Part shown: piece after piece, positions 1 through 12,135 of the stretch
Layout of the letters: each line of letters starts with the position of its first letter
Position numbering within the stretch: position 1 is the first letter of the stretch
NCBI RefSeq assembly: GCF_000204055.1
Contig: NW_006768820.1
Span: 304,869 to 368,868, forward strand
Source of the DNA: Melampsora larici-populina 98AG31
Lineage: Eukaryota > Basidiomycota > Pucciniomycetes > Pucciniales > Melampsoraceae
Direction of reading: 5' to 3'
DNA length: 64,000 bases
The notes under the pieces: model-generated
The model's input: the letters and a program-made list of their open reading frames with translations, nothing else
What the model was told of the DNA's origin: nothing
The model's database searches: none
Made by a program: the position numbers and the translations under genes

Positions 1-1002
1 AGGTAACTTTGAGCCTGCCACTAATTGATTTAGCGATAAAGTTTTATTAAAATAGCCTTTTAACAAACTAGGTACTCACCAGATAGTTAATTAATATCTG
101 AGGTCTTCTACAGATGGGTACAAAGTACTCCTATCTCAGGGCGGTCGTAAGGTCTACTTCTAGGATAGGAATAAAGACTAGCTTTATTCGAACTGAGAAG
201 ATTTTCGATCTATGTTAGACTTGTAGCGAAGGTATGATTTCGAGCGGTTATGATCTTTGAGTCAATGCGTAAAACCTTTAGACGGAACAGAATAGAATAA
301 CAAATTTGTGATAAAACACAACTGAGACAATTGAAAGAGAGTTATCACTAAAAGTAATAAGTTCTAATTTAATAGTAATCGGCTTGGGTTTTGGAAATGT
401 TATAGAATGATCTTTCTAAAAGTGATAATTGGTTTGATTGGATTTAAGATGATTCTCCATCTTTCAACGCAAACTAATAGGTCCTTTTATATCAAATTCT
501 TCAATAGTTTCGCCTAGTTGATGATGTAATCTTATTAGTTAATTAGTTGCGTTTCGTTGGGTCAGGGTGTTCTTTTCTTGGACTGGTTGCTTACCAGATT
601 GTATGTTCTTGACTATCTGGTTGCAGTTGTCAGGGTAGTATTGTAGTTTTTTGGACTGGTCCCTTTGATACGTCTCTTCTAGAGTTCGTTTTCAGGGACT
701 CTTCATTAGTAGGTTCTCAGCCCTGTACACATGTAGAGGTGTGGGTTTTGCTCGAAGGGAAACTGCTTGCAGGGTTTTTCTTCGAGAACAAGATTTGTGG
801 ATAGCATAAGTTATGTTTTTAGTTTTGTAATCCTAAGGGGTATGTGTTAATACTCTCTAGGTTGACATTCTTGACCAATTCTTCATGTATCTTCAAACCA
901 GTTTCACCCTTGTTTGTATCTCCAAATTTCTTTGAAAAACATTCAATTTGTAAAATAATATTTGGAGATAATCCCCCACAGATGGGTGTAAAATATCAAG
1001 TA
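1..1002. other. unassigned AT-rich repeat-like stretch
   Basis: No gene is supported here. The sequence is AT-rich with many short T-rich runs and stop codons in all frames. Two related motifs, ACAGATGGGTA near 110 and ACAGATGGGTG near 979, suggest decayed repetitive DNA. It could be old LTR material, but no matching second LTR, TG/CA boundary or coding remnant was found. Confidence 0.4.
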
Positions 1003-1403
1003 GATCACAATGGTACTACATAAATCCCTGTACGGAGTGGTAGTGAGGTCCGCCAAGTGCTTGAGGCTCCTTGGTAGCCTTCAAGGGGCCACAAGCCCAG
1101 GCTGAAGGCTGTGACTTCTTGGGACTCAAGTTAGGGCCTTGGAAACAGCACTTGTGGCTGCTCGATTTGCATCAGGCAACCAGGAGCCCTGGCTGAAGTC
1201 CCTGACCACTTGGGGCTCAAGTCTGGAAATTAATCACAGTACTTGTGGCGGCTGGATGGGCATTGGGCGGCCAGGAGCCCTTGCTACCAGACGTGTCTGT
1301 GCGGCACTTGTGCACATGCCTTGTTGCTCCTTGATGTTTGTGCAAAGAACACTCTGTGGGTCTCAATAGTCCATACAGGGATTCAAGTAGTACTGTTGAG
1401 ATC
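1003..1403. mobile_element. small terminal-inverted-repeat element (MITE-like)
   Basis: The 34-bp ends at 1003-1036 and 1370-1403 are imperfect inverted repeats. They share GATC-CAA, then GTACTAC, then AATCCCTGTA-GGA. The interior is about 330 bp, GC-richer than its flanks, with internal near-repeats such as CAGGAGCCCT and CTTGTGGC. Open frames across it look incidental. No clean target-site duplication could be assigned, so the superfamily is unknown. Confidence 0.5.
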
Positions 1404-1439
1404 CTCCAGAATCTCTACATCTCTACATATATCTGCAGA

Positions 1440-1870
1440 TATAAACAAGGTTCACATGGCAAATTGTTAAAGATAATCAAGATGGCAAGATTATTCTGGA
1501 GACTTTGCTGAAATATTATTCCCAAAATAAAGGTGTTGTGGGGAGAAATTTGAAATTGCCATATCCTTGCACTACAGCTCTATACAGGGCTGTAAGTGTG
1601 AAATTCACCTACACCAATAAACAAGGTTCAGGGCGGAAATTTGTGTGGATAGTCAAAATTGCAAGATGTTTCTGGAAGTTTTTTAAGGCAGACTTTGTAA
1701 AGATGGCATTTGCAAGCCATTTTTTATGTCTATTGCATGGAACAGGTTCACAAAAAGGCTTTGTGGAGATAGTGACAATGTTAATATTGAATCGACTTTC
1801 CAATGATCAAAGTTTTAACACATATTGCATCCATCTACAGGGATAAACAAGGTTCACAAAAGACTTTTTG
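1440..1870 (+). repeat. diverged tandem repeat with ACAAGGTTCA core
   Basis: The motif ACAAGGTTCA (or ACAGGTTCA) recurs near 1446, 1620, 1743 and 1848. Each copy is embedded in partly similar sequence and the spacing shrinks from about 174 to 123 to 105 bp. The units are too diverged to fix a consensus. A 113-aa frame across the region looks like a by-product of the repeat rather than a gene. Confidence 0.35.
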
Positions 1871-4475
1871 AAGAGAGTAGAAATTGTCATATTGAAAGCT
1901 CCATCTCTGGACTATTCCTTGCTCAGTTCTGGTGTTTTTTTTCGTTTTTTTATTGCATTTTTTTGTTTCTGAAATTCTTTGTTTTTTTCTCTCTCTATCC
2001 TTTCTTTTCTAAACAGTCTTTATGTAGGTCTCTACCTCATTCAGGTTTTGAACTGGTGTGGGGGGGCCCAAGGCCGGGGACTGCCTGTCTGAGAAAGGGT
2101 ATTTGTGGGCAGGGGCGGGCGGGTGGCCCATGAACATTTGAGTATTTGCCTACTTGTGGTCCTTCATCTTCATTGTGAATTTGTCCTTTGATTATTTGCT
2201 TTAAGTACATTCACCTTATCATTGCTTATCACCTTTTTTCTCTCCTCATGTATTTTACCTTGCTTCCTGATCTTCTACCTTTTTAATTTGTATATCTCTA
2301 CAGTTTCTTCCTTTGTTCTTAATCACTTACTGTCTTTATTTCCCCTTATCTTAGTTGGGTAGGTGGGATGGTTTTTGAAAAACAAATGAATCTTGTTTCT
2401 TTCCGTCAATGTTCAGCAAAAAAAACTTACTTGAGGTGTATGAGTGTGCTGAGGCGTGCAGACTTGTGAAATTGAAAATTTTCACAGTTTGTCCAACCTC
2501 TTTCCTCAGTGGGTCGGGTATTGTCACAACCCTGTTTCTGGACTCATACACTGTGTCATCTGTCCCAATGGAACTCACAGACAATGTTGTGCCTTTGGCC
2601 ATCTGTGTCAATCTTTCTAAACCACAATTCTGGACATGAAAGTCATTTTGAGTAAATTTGGAATTGTCTTAGCTTGGCAATAAGCCCTGGCCTGCACAGG
2701 TGAGTCAAAATGCAAGGCTATCTATGACAGACCATAGCACTTGGTAATCAATGGCGTGAAGATCATTGATTTTGAGTCATTGTTTGGTCAGTAGACATCA
2801 TATAATCATTTTGGTATTCACAACTTTCTGAATGGGGCTGAAAGCTACAGATTGAGGTTATTCTGATACCCATTTGAAATTTTGTTTAAATTTAACAAGA
2901 ATTGATTGGAAATTACTTTGGAAACAGCCTGAAGTTGTGGAATTTTCTGGCCTGTCAGTGATTAGTAGCTGGGTCTGTGAGTTGCTCCAGTCTAGTCTCA
3001 CCCACAGCCCAGTACTGGGGCTACCCCCAAGACCCAAATATCTACCCCTTTACAGTTTTAACCAAGTGGGTTTTTTGCATATATTTTTTCATTTTTTTTT
3101 CAAGTTGAGCACTTATATACTTGACTTAAGAGCTTAAGTTCCTTAACATAAGAAGATGAGTACATGATTTAAGCCTCTTATGGTACCCAGAACCAAATTT
3201 GTAGGTTTTGGAAAGAAAGATTAAAACACAAACAATTGGCTGATCAGATTGCCAAGCCAAATCATTGCTGACACAAACACCCTAGTCATGGCCCAAAAAT
3301 GACTTCTTACAGAATTTTTGTTGATAGCTTTTGTTTGTGTCAAGTTTTCAAATCAAACTTTGTTTTGGCAGAGTGGTTGTGATTGAGACTAGACTGGATC
3401 AACTGTAATGGGACATAATTCTTGGAGCTCACCTGCCAAAAACTGTGAGTCCAATGTAAGCCCCTCTTTGAGGGTACGTACTAGCTTGCAAGGGACCAAG
3501 TTAAGCTTAACATGTTTCCCAAGTCTTGGAAACAACAGAAACAATGTGTTATGATAAAATCCAAGGCAGAATAGGACTGAGTTGGCTTTGGCCTAATACT
3601 CCAGTACCTACTTGGAAAGTACAGGTTAGGTACCAAAACACAGATTTACACTATGGTTCAAGTAGCTACTATTCTGTACAGTAGATACTGTCCCCATAAA
3701 CCTCAGTCACACTACTTTACCTTCTGTAAAAAAAACTGAAATCTTGCACCAGCAAGTCTAGGATTTGTACAAATACTTATTGTTGCTATGAAATGTGTTA
3801 ACGAACTTCAGTGGAATGGAATTTTGTGATGATCATGGTATGGGTCTGGCAATGGAGAAGAAGTTCAGTTGATGGGATGGGTCTTGAACCTGATCTAGAT
3901 ATATTTTCAGATTAAGAAAAAGGAAACTTTAGGATCTTGTAGTAACAACAATATTGAGTTCTGTCATGGTGATGGGTGTTGATGATGTATGTGTTTGCAG
4001 TTTTGGATCTAGTGTCAAAGCTCCTGTTGTTGTGGATTGGATCCAGCACCGCCTAGGGCAGCAATTGGATGATCATAATTTTTTCTTACAGTTTGAAGGC
4101 ACTCTAGATAAGTCACACAATCACACAACTGAATCCTTGATGAATGTAGGCTCATGGCAACAGTCAATGTGGCATTGTGCTTGTTCTATGTCACTGTTTT
4201 ACTTGATATTGATACAACTGGTCAAAAGAGCTTCTATAAACCTAAATTCAATCATTTTTTTAGCTGTTGTATGTCAAACAAGGTGGTTTTTTTTCCAAAA
4301 TCTTTGACACTGCTCTTGACTGAGATTCAGCCAATTTTTCAGACACATCCTTAAAAGGGTACCAATCAGTGAGAGTTGAATTATTAGAACCTTCAGGTGG
4401 CTGATTGTGTGGTCTGGCACTTAAGGAACCAGGTAGTATCTCATGGCCTCCCAGAAGTGCCATCAACACCACCGC
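1871..4475. other. intergenic, nothing recognised
   Basis: Only short scattered open frames occur, without splice context or recognisable motifs. Poly-T tracts appear near 1940-2000 and 3070-3100. I see no gene or defined mobile element in this stretch. Confidence 0.4.
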
Positions 4476-4745
4476 CGCACCGCTCCGCACCGCTCCGCTC
4501 CGCTATATTGGCCATAATTCATAGCGTGGCGATTTGGCGCTATGAACAATTGCCAATTGCTACACTATTTTTCCCAAGGCGCTATGTAAATTGAAAGCGG
4601 TGCGCGTTAAAAAACCACTCTGCTCCGCTTTAGACAAATTGGAGGGAAGATAGTGAAAAAAAGCAACACATCTGGGTCTTGTCTTCATTTTGGCTGTTTT
4701 AGAACACACACGTATTTCATTATTGACAGCGGAGTGGGGGTGAGT
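4476..4745. repeat. GC-rich CCGCTC/CGCTATG-rich insert
   Basis: A GC-rich block interrupts AT-rich flanks. It opens with iterated CCGCACCGCTCCGC-type units, contains several GCGCTATG or CATAGCG motifs, and closes with AGCGGAGTGGGGGTGAG, which is roughly complementary to the start. This suggests a short inverted-repeat element. Similar GC-rich blocks occur near 6002-6240, 10326-10390 and 11300-11480. Confidence 0.3.
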
Positions 4746-6001
4746 GAGTAAAAAAAGCAAAAGACTTATACAATTATATACAAAGGAATTGTATGAAAGA
4801 ATAAAGAAAACAATTTTTTATATATTCTTTGAGCAACATTTTGAGATTAATCGCGCTTATCTTAACATTTTGATCCAGAATTTTTCTAAACATCACTGAT
4901 TAATTTCCACCAGGATCTGAGTTGATTTCTGTTGAACGTTAATCACAGTAGACTAAGTTGAACTTCACTTTATGGTTCTGATTTTGTGTTGAATCCAGAA
5001 CTTCCTTATCACCCCTGCCCATCCTGCATCTTTGATTTGCATCCCTGGTTACTTTAGAATTGGACATGATCCCGATTTTTAACAATCTAGGTTTGTAATA
5101 AACCACTTTTTTGATGTGTCTGAATGGCAAACTATACTTTGTTTGTTCAAGATGTTAACTCGATATCTACAGTTTAAAAATAGAGGTATCACTCTTGTGT
5201 AAAGCTTTATCTAGCCTTATCGATCATCTTCTCGTTCCTTTATCATTTCAATTGAATTGATTATCTTGACATCATTGAACCGACTTGAGGATGGGTTTAT
5301 TAGCACTTGGTACCCCATTCAATTGGCCACAATGTAGTTTGGTAAATGTTTCCACTTTCTTACTTTCTTCTTACATCATGGCATCATCCTTGTACTCACT
5401 TCTTTGTTTGTTTTCTTCAATATATGCGCTTGAAGTTATCTATATCTGGTGAGCAAAATATGTTTGTTGTGAAGGGATTGCTCAACTTATCAAACTTTGG
5501 AATAAAGCTGGTGATAAAACTCATTCTCAAATCGGTCATCAATTACTTTGGGGTGATGAGATTGAATATTTCTCGATCTCAATTGATCAATCATCAAATT
5601 ATGTGAACTTATCATTATCTCAACTTGAAGTACTACAACAACTTTTTTAGATCACCACATTGCAATTACCTGGGTCTGTTTACCTCTACCTTTCGGATTC
5701 TATATTGCAATGATGTCTCTTCTAAGTCTTGCTTTGATTGGTTTTTTGATCGTGCACTTTGATCAATCGTGGTCTTGCCAACATTCCATCAAGAGTATGG
5801 AAGGTTCATGCTAGAATCAAACCCAGGCAAACCTTATGGTCCATCACTAGAAGATTGTCTGAAGGTCAAATAAGGCATGTGATTCTGTGGTTCGTTCAGA
5901 TAGTTGAAATGGGTATGTATAGATAGTAGAGGTGGTGATCAGAGGGTGTGGTGGGTGTATGATAGATCAGTTCAACAGTTTCTATACGTGCAATGAGGTC
6001 C
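4746..6001. other. intergenic, nothing recognised
   Basis: AT-rich DNA with only short unsupported open frames. I see no conserved motif, splice-consistent exon chain or terminal repeats. Confidence 0.4.
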
Positions 6002-6240
6002 TATGGACTCTGGAGCGCTCTGTGGCGCCCTGTCGCTATGCGCTCTAAGGCGCCAGGGCAACACGTAGCACTGCAAAATTTTGCTATACAGTGCGCAGGC
6101 AAAAATCACTATATTTCTTAGGGTTTGACCCTAGCTATAGCGCGGGTCATAAACCGCTATATGAAAAAGGGCCTAGCACGGGCGGGGTGCACGCTTGGCT
6201 ACCGCGCCGCCCGCGCTATCTCGGGCGGAGCGCCGGTGGT
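6002..6240. repeat. GC-rich GCGCT-rich insert
   Basis: The block combines clustered GCGCTC, GGCGCC and CTATAGCG motifs with runs such as CCGCGCCGCCCGCGC, unlike the AT-rich surroundings. Composition and motifs resemble the blocks near 4476 and 11300. Ends and target duplication are not resolved. Confidence 0.3.
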
Positions 6241-7773
6241 GTTGGTGCCATTGTGAAAACTAGAAGTGCTTGGGGAGGGCATCATGCTTGCAAGCACCAG
6301 CTGTTTGTCTATACCTTCGCTCAATTTCTTGAGCATTTTTAGCTCAAGTATCAAATGTCCGGCCTTGTAATTGACGAGGCATTTCAAAAGTTAAAAATCA
6401 GATAACATCTCTCTATGATTGGCCCCAGGATTGAACAAGTCATGAAACATCTCAATTATTAGAATTCTGACCGCTTCACTTCCGGTGTTGGCTAGGGGTA
6501 GAAGATTCAGCAATATCTTGTCAAGCAAACAACACAAGTGATCCTGTTCCAATTGGAAGAACCCTACTGTATATGTCATGCTCTGAGGTGCTCTATGTTG
6601 CTGCACTGGGAGTTACACCAGCTGTAATGCAGGGTCCTTGAAAAATATGTTTTCCCCAGGGCTTGTTTATGTTACCAATAGAGGAGCTACAAATAACCAC
6701 AAATCTTGCAGTGCACCTGATCAATACACACACACCACACTTCTCAGCAACAGCTTTGACCAGCATTGCTTACCTGGTGTTGATACCAGGTTTGGCCGGG
6801 TAGTACATACATATATCTTGGGTATTACACATCATACATACTCAGGAGTATATAATACTACTAGCCCTGGCCCAGGGTCATCTTCTGGAGCACAAGAAAT
6901 TGTTCCCGCTTACCTGTACTTGAGAGAAACCCCAAACAATAGTTTGGAAAGGGTGGTATGCTATCTCAGCACTCTCTGGGGGCCAAGTGTCCAATATGAT
7001 TGTGGCAACAAAGTGCTTATGTAACAAGGAGAACCCCCCAAATGATGAAGGAAATTCCTCCATACTCTCTTCAGCGCTGTTTGAACTCATTCCAGCTTCT
7101 CCACCCTATGTCAGTCAAACTGGCAACATGGATGTCCTTGCACAAGGGCAAAGAGAGGACATGAGCATGGTCTTTCTTCTTTATTTCCATTTCCTTCTCT
7201 ATACAGTAATTAAGGGTACTCAAAGTAAGTATGTGGTGCCACATACTTTTCAAATTTCATTTTTGACCCAGAATATACCATAACGAGTTAAAGAAAAGGA
7301 AATATTGAATTCTATTTGGCAAATTGTGTGATTCAAAATGTTGGTTTAGGTCATTTTGCCTGTCAAAAACAAAATTTGAAAGTATGAGGTGCCACATATG
7401 TAGCCTTGCTTTGATTACCCTTATTGTATATCACTTGACCACATACATAACAGACAGTCAAACTTCAGTGAGGATTATGTTGGGGAATAAGATATAATGG
7501 CATGATATTACGTAACAACACCGAATAATGTCCATGGAATGACATCTTATTATGTCATAGCACAATAACAAATATTTAACCATGACATCATGACATATCA
7601 AAGTAATTGTCACAAGGTAAATTGCGTTGGGGCACAGGAAAATGGGAAAACCATGAGCATGCCTGATGTCAGGTTTGGCTGTGTCTTCTGAGCTGTCTTT
7701 GTTCAGTATGGCTTTGAGTCCAACACAAATTACCCATAACTACACTGGCTGAGCCTTTGGTGGGAACGCAGTG
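6241..7773. other. unassigned; possible degenerate ORF on minus strand
   Basis: On the minus strand, frames from 6606 to 6391 and from 6387 to 6241 read through with a single stop between them, as a decayed coding segment might. I do not recognise the family. The rest, to 7773, holds AT-rich DNA and short runs such as GAGGTGCCACATA (7386), echoed by TGTGGTGCCACATAC (7230). No gene is supported. Confidence 0.3.
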
Positions 7774-8489
7774 TGGCAATGTGATGTAGCTTAACACAAG
7801 CCCCTAAAACCCCACAGAGAGGTCCCCCGGAGCCTGCAGAGGGGGGGGTTGCGACTTATTGGTGATTTTTGGCTTGAGACCAAATTCACTTTGTCGGGGC
7901 TATCTCCAGTGTCCATTTTCACCCCCCCACACACAATAAACCTTCCATCATGCCTATATGAAATTTATAGAAGCATGTTTTTATGACCTTTTGCTCTCCT
8001 CAGAATTTCTATAGCTATCCTAGAAACAGTTATATCATCAGTTGAAAAAGAAATCGAAATTTGAGAGTTTGGTAACTGAGACTGCTGCAATTACAGTCAC
8101 TTTACACACAAGAGTCTTCATTTCTCTCTGCTAAGCCATAGGCTCTCTGCCATCCTTGTCAGAGACAGAGAGAATCATCCGCAGTCCTCTAATTTTGGCT
8201 CAAGAACTTGTGACTCTTCACTGTCACCTCAAGCAGATATCTTCTCATCAAGGCAAGTAGAAAGTGAGGGCTATCATGTACAACATGCTTCTGCAAAGGA
8301 CAGTGTGTTCAGAATTTGCGAGTTGTTGATAGGAAATGCTGCAGTGGTGATTTTGATGAAAAAACACTGAAAGTTGTGAATTTCAGATTGGTATGAAGCC
8401 AAAAAATTGTATAAGTCGTAAGTCCCTCCTGCACAAGCTCCGGGGGACACGCGCGGTTTGAGGAGGTACTTAGTTAAGTTACACTGCCA
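7774..8489. mobile_element. inverted-repeat element, about 0.7 kb
   Basis: Two imperfect arms of roughly 120 bp face each other, about 7774-7900 and 8370-8489. They share TGGCA-TGT at the ends, CTTAAC, a core GTCCCCCGGAGC, then GACTTAT and TTTTTGGCTT. The interior has no coding sequence. The layout is that of a non-autonomous TIR element. No target duplication could be fixed. Confidence 0.45.
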
Positions 8490-8915
8490 GCATTAAAGAG
8501 GTTCCCAGATGGGAATATGGGTCCTAGTGATCACATTTCCATCCTGCTACTGTTACACAGTTCCATGAATATTTCCTGAGTAGCCATTGTGATATATGTA
8601 GTCAATATTTTGAGATGTGTGTCTCAATTTGAACAAAGTTACAGCATGTATTACACATGAACTTCTTATCTAGATGAGCAGATAACTGAGCGAACCTGTA
8701 TGTAGCTGATAGCTAAGGATTTACTCAGATGTTTGCACATATGTAGTGTATGCTTTATGGCTCAGATGTGCAGTGCAAGATGATTTGATGCAACATTCTT
8801 CTCTCAATGATATTCCCAGCCAAGGTCATGTTCCGACCAGGGAACCTATTTAATGCTGGCAGTGTTAGCAATGTGATATGTTCCATATCATACCAGGTTT
8901 GACAGCTTGATTCAT
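8490..8915. other. intergenic flank of hAT element
   Basis: AT-rich sequence between two mobile elements. I see no gene or regulatory feature. Confidence 0.4.
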
Positions 8916-11900
8916 CCTGAGACCTGGCCCTGGATATCCCACGGGTATCCAACGGATACTCTGACGGATCCAGATGTCAGATGGGTCCTTGGAGCCATCC
9001 GGGGGGGCCGATATCCGGCCGGTTTGGTAGTCAGATGAAGGGCGCAAAAAAATCAATGTTTACCGGATATCCGGTATATTTGCAGGCAAGAATTGGTGCG
9101 TGTATTGGCGTGTATTTCAAGACATTGTAAAAGAACAGAGAAAAAAAACAAGACATGAGGAAACTATTCATAATCACTTTCCTCATCACCGTCCTCAGTA
9201 AGACCAACAAGTTTTAAAGGCCCAAGCACATGGTGCCAATCTTTGACACATAAAAGAGTCTCGACATGGAGACACGAGAGGCTAGTACTCTGAGGACTCA
9301 AAATCCTTTTGGTTTTATTGAATTGTCCCTCTGATGGACAGCTAGTAGCGGGTATTGCCAAAAATGCCATCACCATGTTAGACAATCCAGGATAGATTGT
9401 AACTCGCTGTTTCCAAAAGTCTAGGACATCAGTGCCACGGGATTCAAGCTTGTCACCGAGGTATTGGGCAATTTTGTTTGCAATTGAGTGGGTCTGAGGA
9501 TATCTCTAGTGCCGAATATTGGTTCTTCAAAACATTGAGAAGTTGGTGTTACCACAGTTTGTTTTTTGGTACTTTCTGGATTGGCCACAGGTTCATCAAC
9601 TTTGTATTGGCTTGCCTCGTCCTCAAACATTAGCCTGATGTCGGACAGATAGAGGTCATACACAGAGAAGGTCATTGCTTGGTCCTGTTTGTGAAAAAAA
9701 CAATGATCAGTAAAAAGTAACCACTGAAAAAAATAACACACTTACTTGAAAATAATGTAACTTGTGACGTGGATCAAGGATGGTGGCACATACTGGTGCC
9801 GGTTTGAGAAGGACCTTCTTGAGATAATCTGCAAATTTATTAATCATCTTTTTCAAAGCTGGGCCGATTTGATTATGATTGTATTGTTGAACAATCTGAA
9901 TATACAAAAAATATTGTCAATCACTTTGAATTTTTTAGTGAGATTATGAAAAAGCAGACTTACAAATTTCAATCCTTTTAAAAATACAACATGTATTGGA
10001 ACTACTTGATGCATTGTTGGAAACTTTGATTTTCAAAGTATCTCAATGGCTTTCCTAAGTGGTTCCAAAAAGTCGCACATCTGCTTGACATAATCCCACT
10101 TGAGGAATGTAAGAGCATAATTCTGGGAGTCTCAACCCTTGCAAAACTTGTCACATGAATCTCTTAGACGTAGCAGTCTTTGGAACATGTGGTAGGAAGA
10201 GTTCCACCTTGTGGCAACATCAACCACAAGCTTAGTCGCACTGTCAGAGTTTTTTGGCCAAGCTGGCCGGATGTGGTCAATAGTTGGGTCATCAATGAGG
10301 TAATCCACACAACACTGCAATAGCTACGCTCCACTCAGGTTTTTGACCTATTTTGAGAGCAGAGCGGAGTGCTGCGCTCAATCTCACTACACTCACAATT
10401 GCTCTTTTTATTTAATTTTCTTACTTTGGTGTGCGTAGTAGTTTCATCCCTACGCACATTGCCCCATTTTTGAAAAAAAGAGAAATTTGATAAAAAATTA
10501 AAAGCATAGATATATATATCTATGCACAATATAATGGAAAACAAAGAGAATAAAGTTTGACTTTGAAAACCCTACGACTAGTGACATAAAGGCATGATCA
10601 TTAAAAATGATGGAAAATGAGTAAAAAAAACAAGGCCACACACCATCTATATTAACAAGGTCAATGTGTCTACTGGTTTGATTATGACATCTACACACCG
10701 GTTTATCATTTAGGTATGATGCCAAAGTTGTCCAATTTTGAGTATGACGCTGATGCTCAAGGAATACAGCGGTGAGACGAGCTAGAATTCACGTTTTTCC
10801 TAAGCTTTAATTTGTGCTTGGTAGGCTTTAACCCAGCGTTTGTTTGAGTCATCGGATAGAGTGCGAGATTCCAACAGGTTCAAAGGTCCGTCGTTTGTAT
10901 GATGTCAATTGAGCTTGGTACGTGGTCTCCGCCTAAGCTTTGTATTGTGAAACAAGACCACTTGGTTTTGAGATAGCTGGGCATTTTGATATTCGCAAGT
11001 AACTTGAAACCAAGTCAAGGATATGATTGAACAGTTGATGTGAGGTTTGCTGGCGTCGATGAAGCTGAAGATGATGTTGTATGAGGTTTAAAAACATGGT
11101 GAATGTTACTTTGGGGACGCAAAAGTAAACTGGGTTGAAAAGACACGACTCACAAGTTGTCCAGGGGATCGACGGATTAGTTTGAAAGGGGGTCCATGCG
11201 CCTTCGCCACCATCCATTGGGAGTTTCAATATTGAGAAAAACCATATGATTGAGAATGTTTGCAAAGGATTCAGGATGACCCTAATACCCTGGGCCTGGC
11301 TGTATTGCTCCGCTCATGAGCGGAGCAGCCCGGGTCCGAGCCCTGGGTGTGTAGCAATCTGCTCCGCTCAGGGAATTTTCTGCCCCTGGATGTGCTGCGC
11401 AGGCAGCAGAGTAGGGGCTGTAGCGGAGGCCAAAATCGCTCCGCACATGCTCTTTTGTGCCGAGCGGTTGCGGTGTTGATCCACAGCTTCATCTTTGGCT
11501 TGAACCTTGGCCGCTCTCACACTTGCAGCTTCGTTGTTGATGGTGCTGTTGGTGGTATTTTCATTGGTGGAATTGTTGGTGATAGAAGCAAGTTGATGTC
11601 GCATCGTGACAATGTTAGAGAAAGTTTGAGCGCGTTGAGGATTAGCTTGAGTACAGGTAACCAGGCCGTGGCAGCGGTTATAAATCATCTTGAGATTCAC
11701 TTGAGTTACATCCGGGGGGTTGATGAGGTTCGTGAATATTTGAGGTTAGTTCGGCATTTTCATCTTCATCTTCAATAATTTCACCAAAGACCTTGAGGCC
11801 CTCTTTGGCAGCCAGGTTAATCACATGGGATACACAACCATGTACCTGAGTTGTGTACTCAAAGGTAATGTTGTTGGAGAGTCCAATTTGTTGACCGATA

Positions 11901-12135
11901 GCAGCTTTTGTACTGATGTTGTCCGCAGTCATTGCAATCAATTTCTTCGTTAAATCATACTTTTCCAATTAAGAGACAATAATTCCAGAAAGGTTTTTCA
12001 CATCATGTGCACCTGAGATAAATGATAATGTGTCAGTCAAGTTACCATATCAGCAAATATTTGATAAGGTAATGAATCCCTTACTTTTATTTCTGTGATA
12101 CCAAGGGCAATATCCATAAGTTCCCAGTTTGTATT

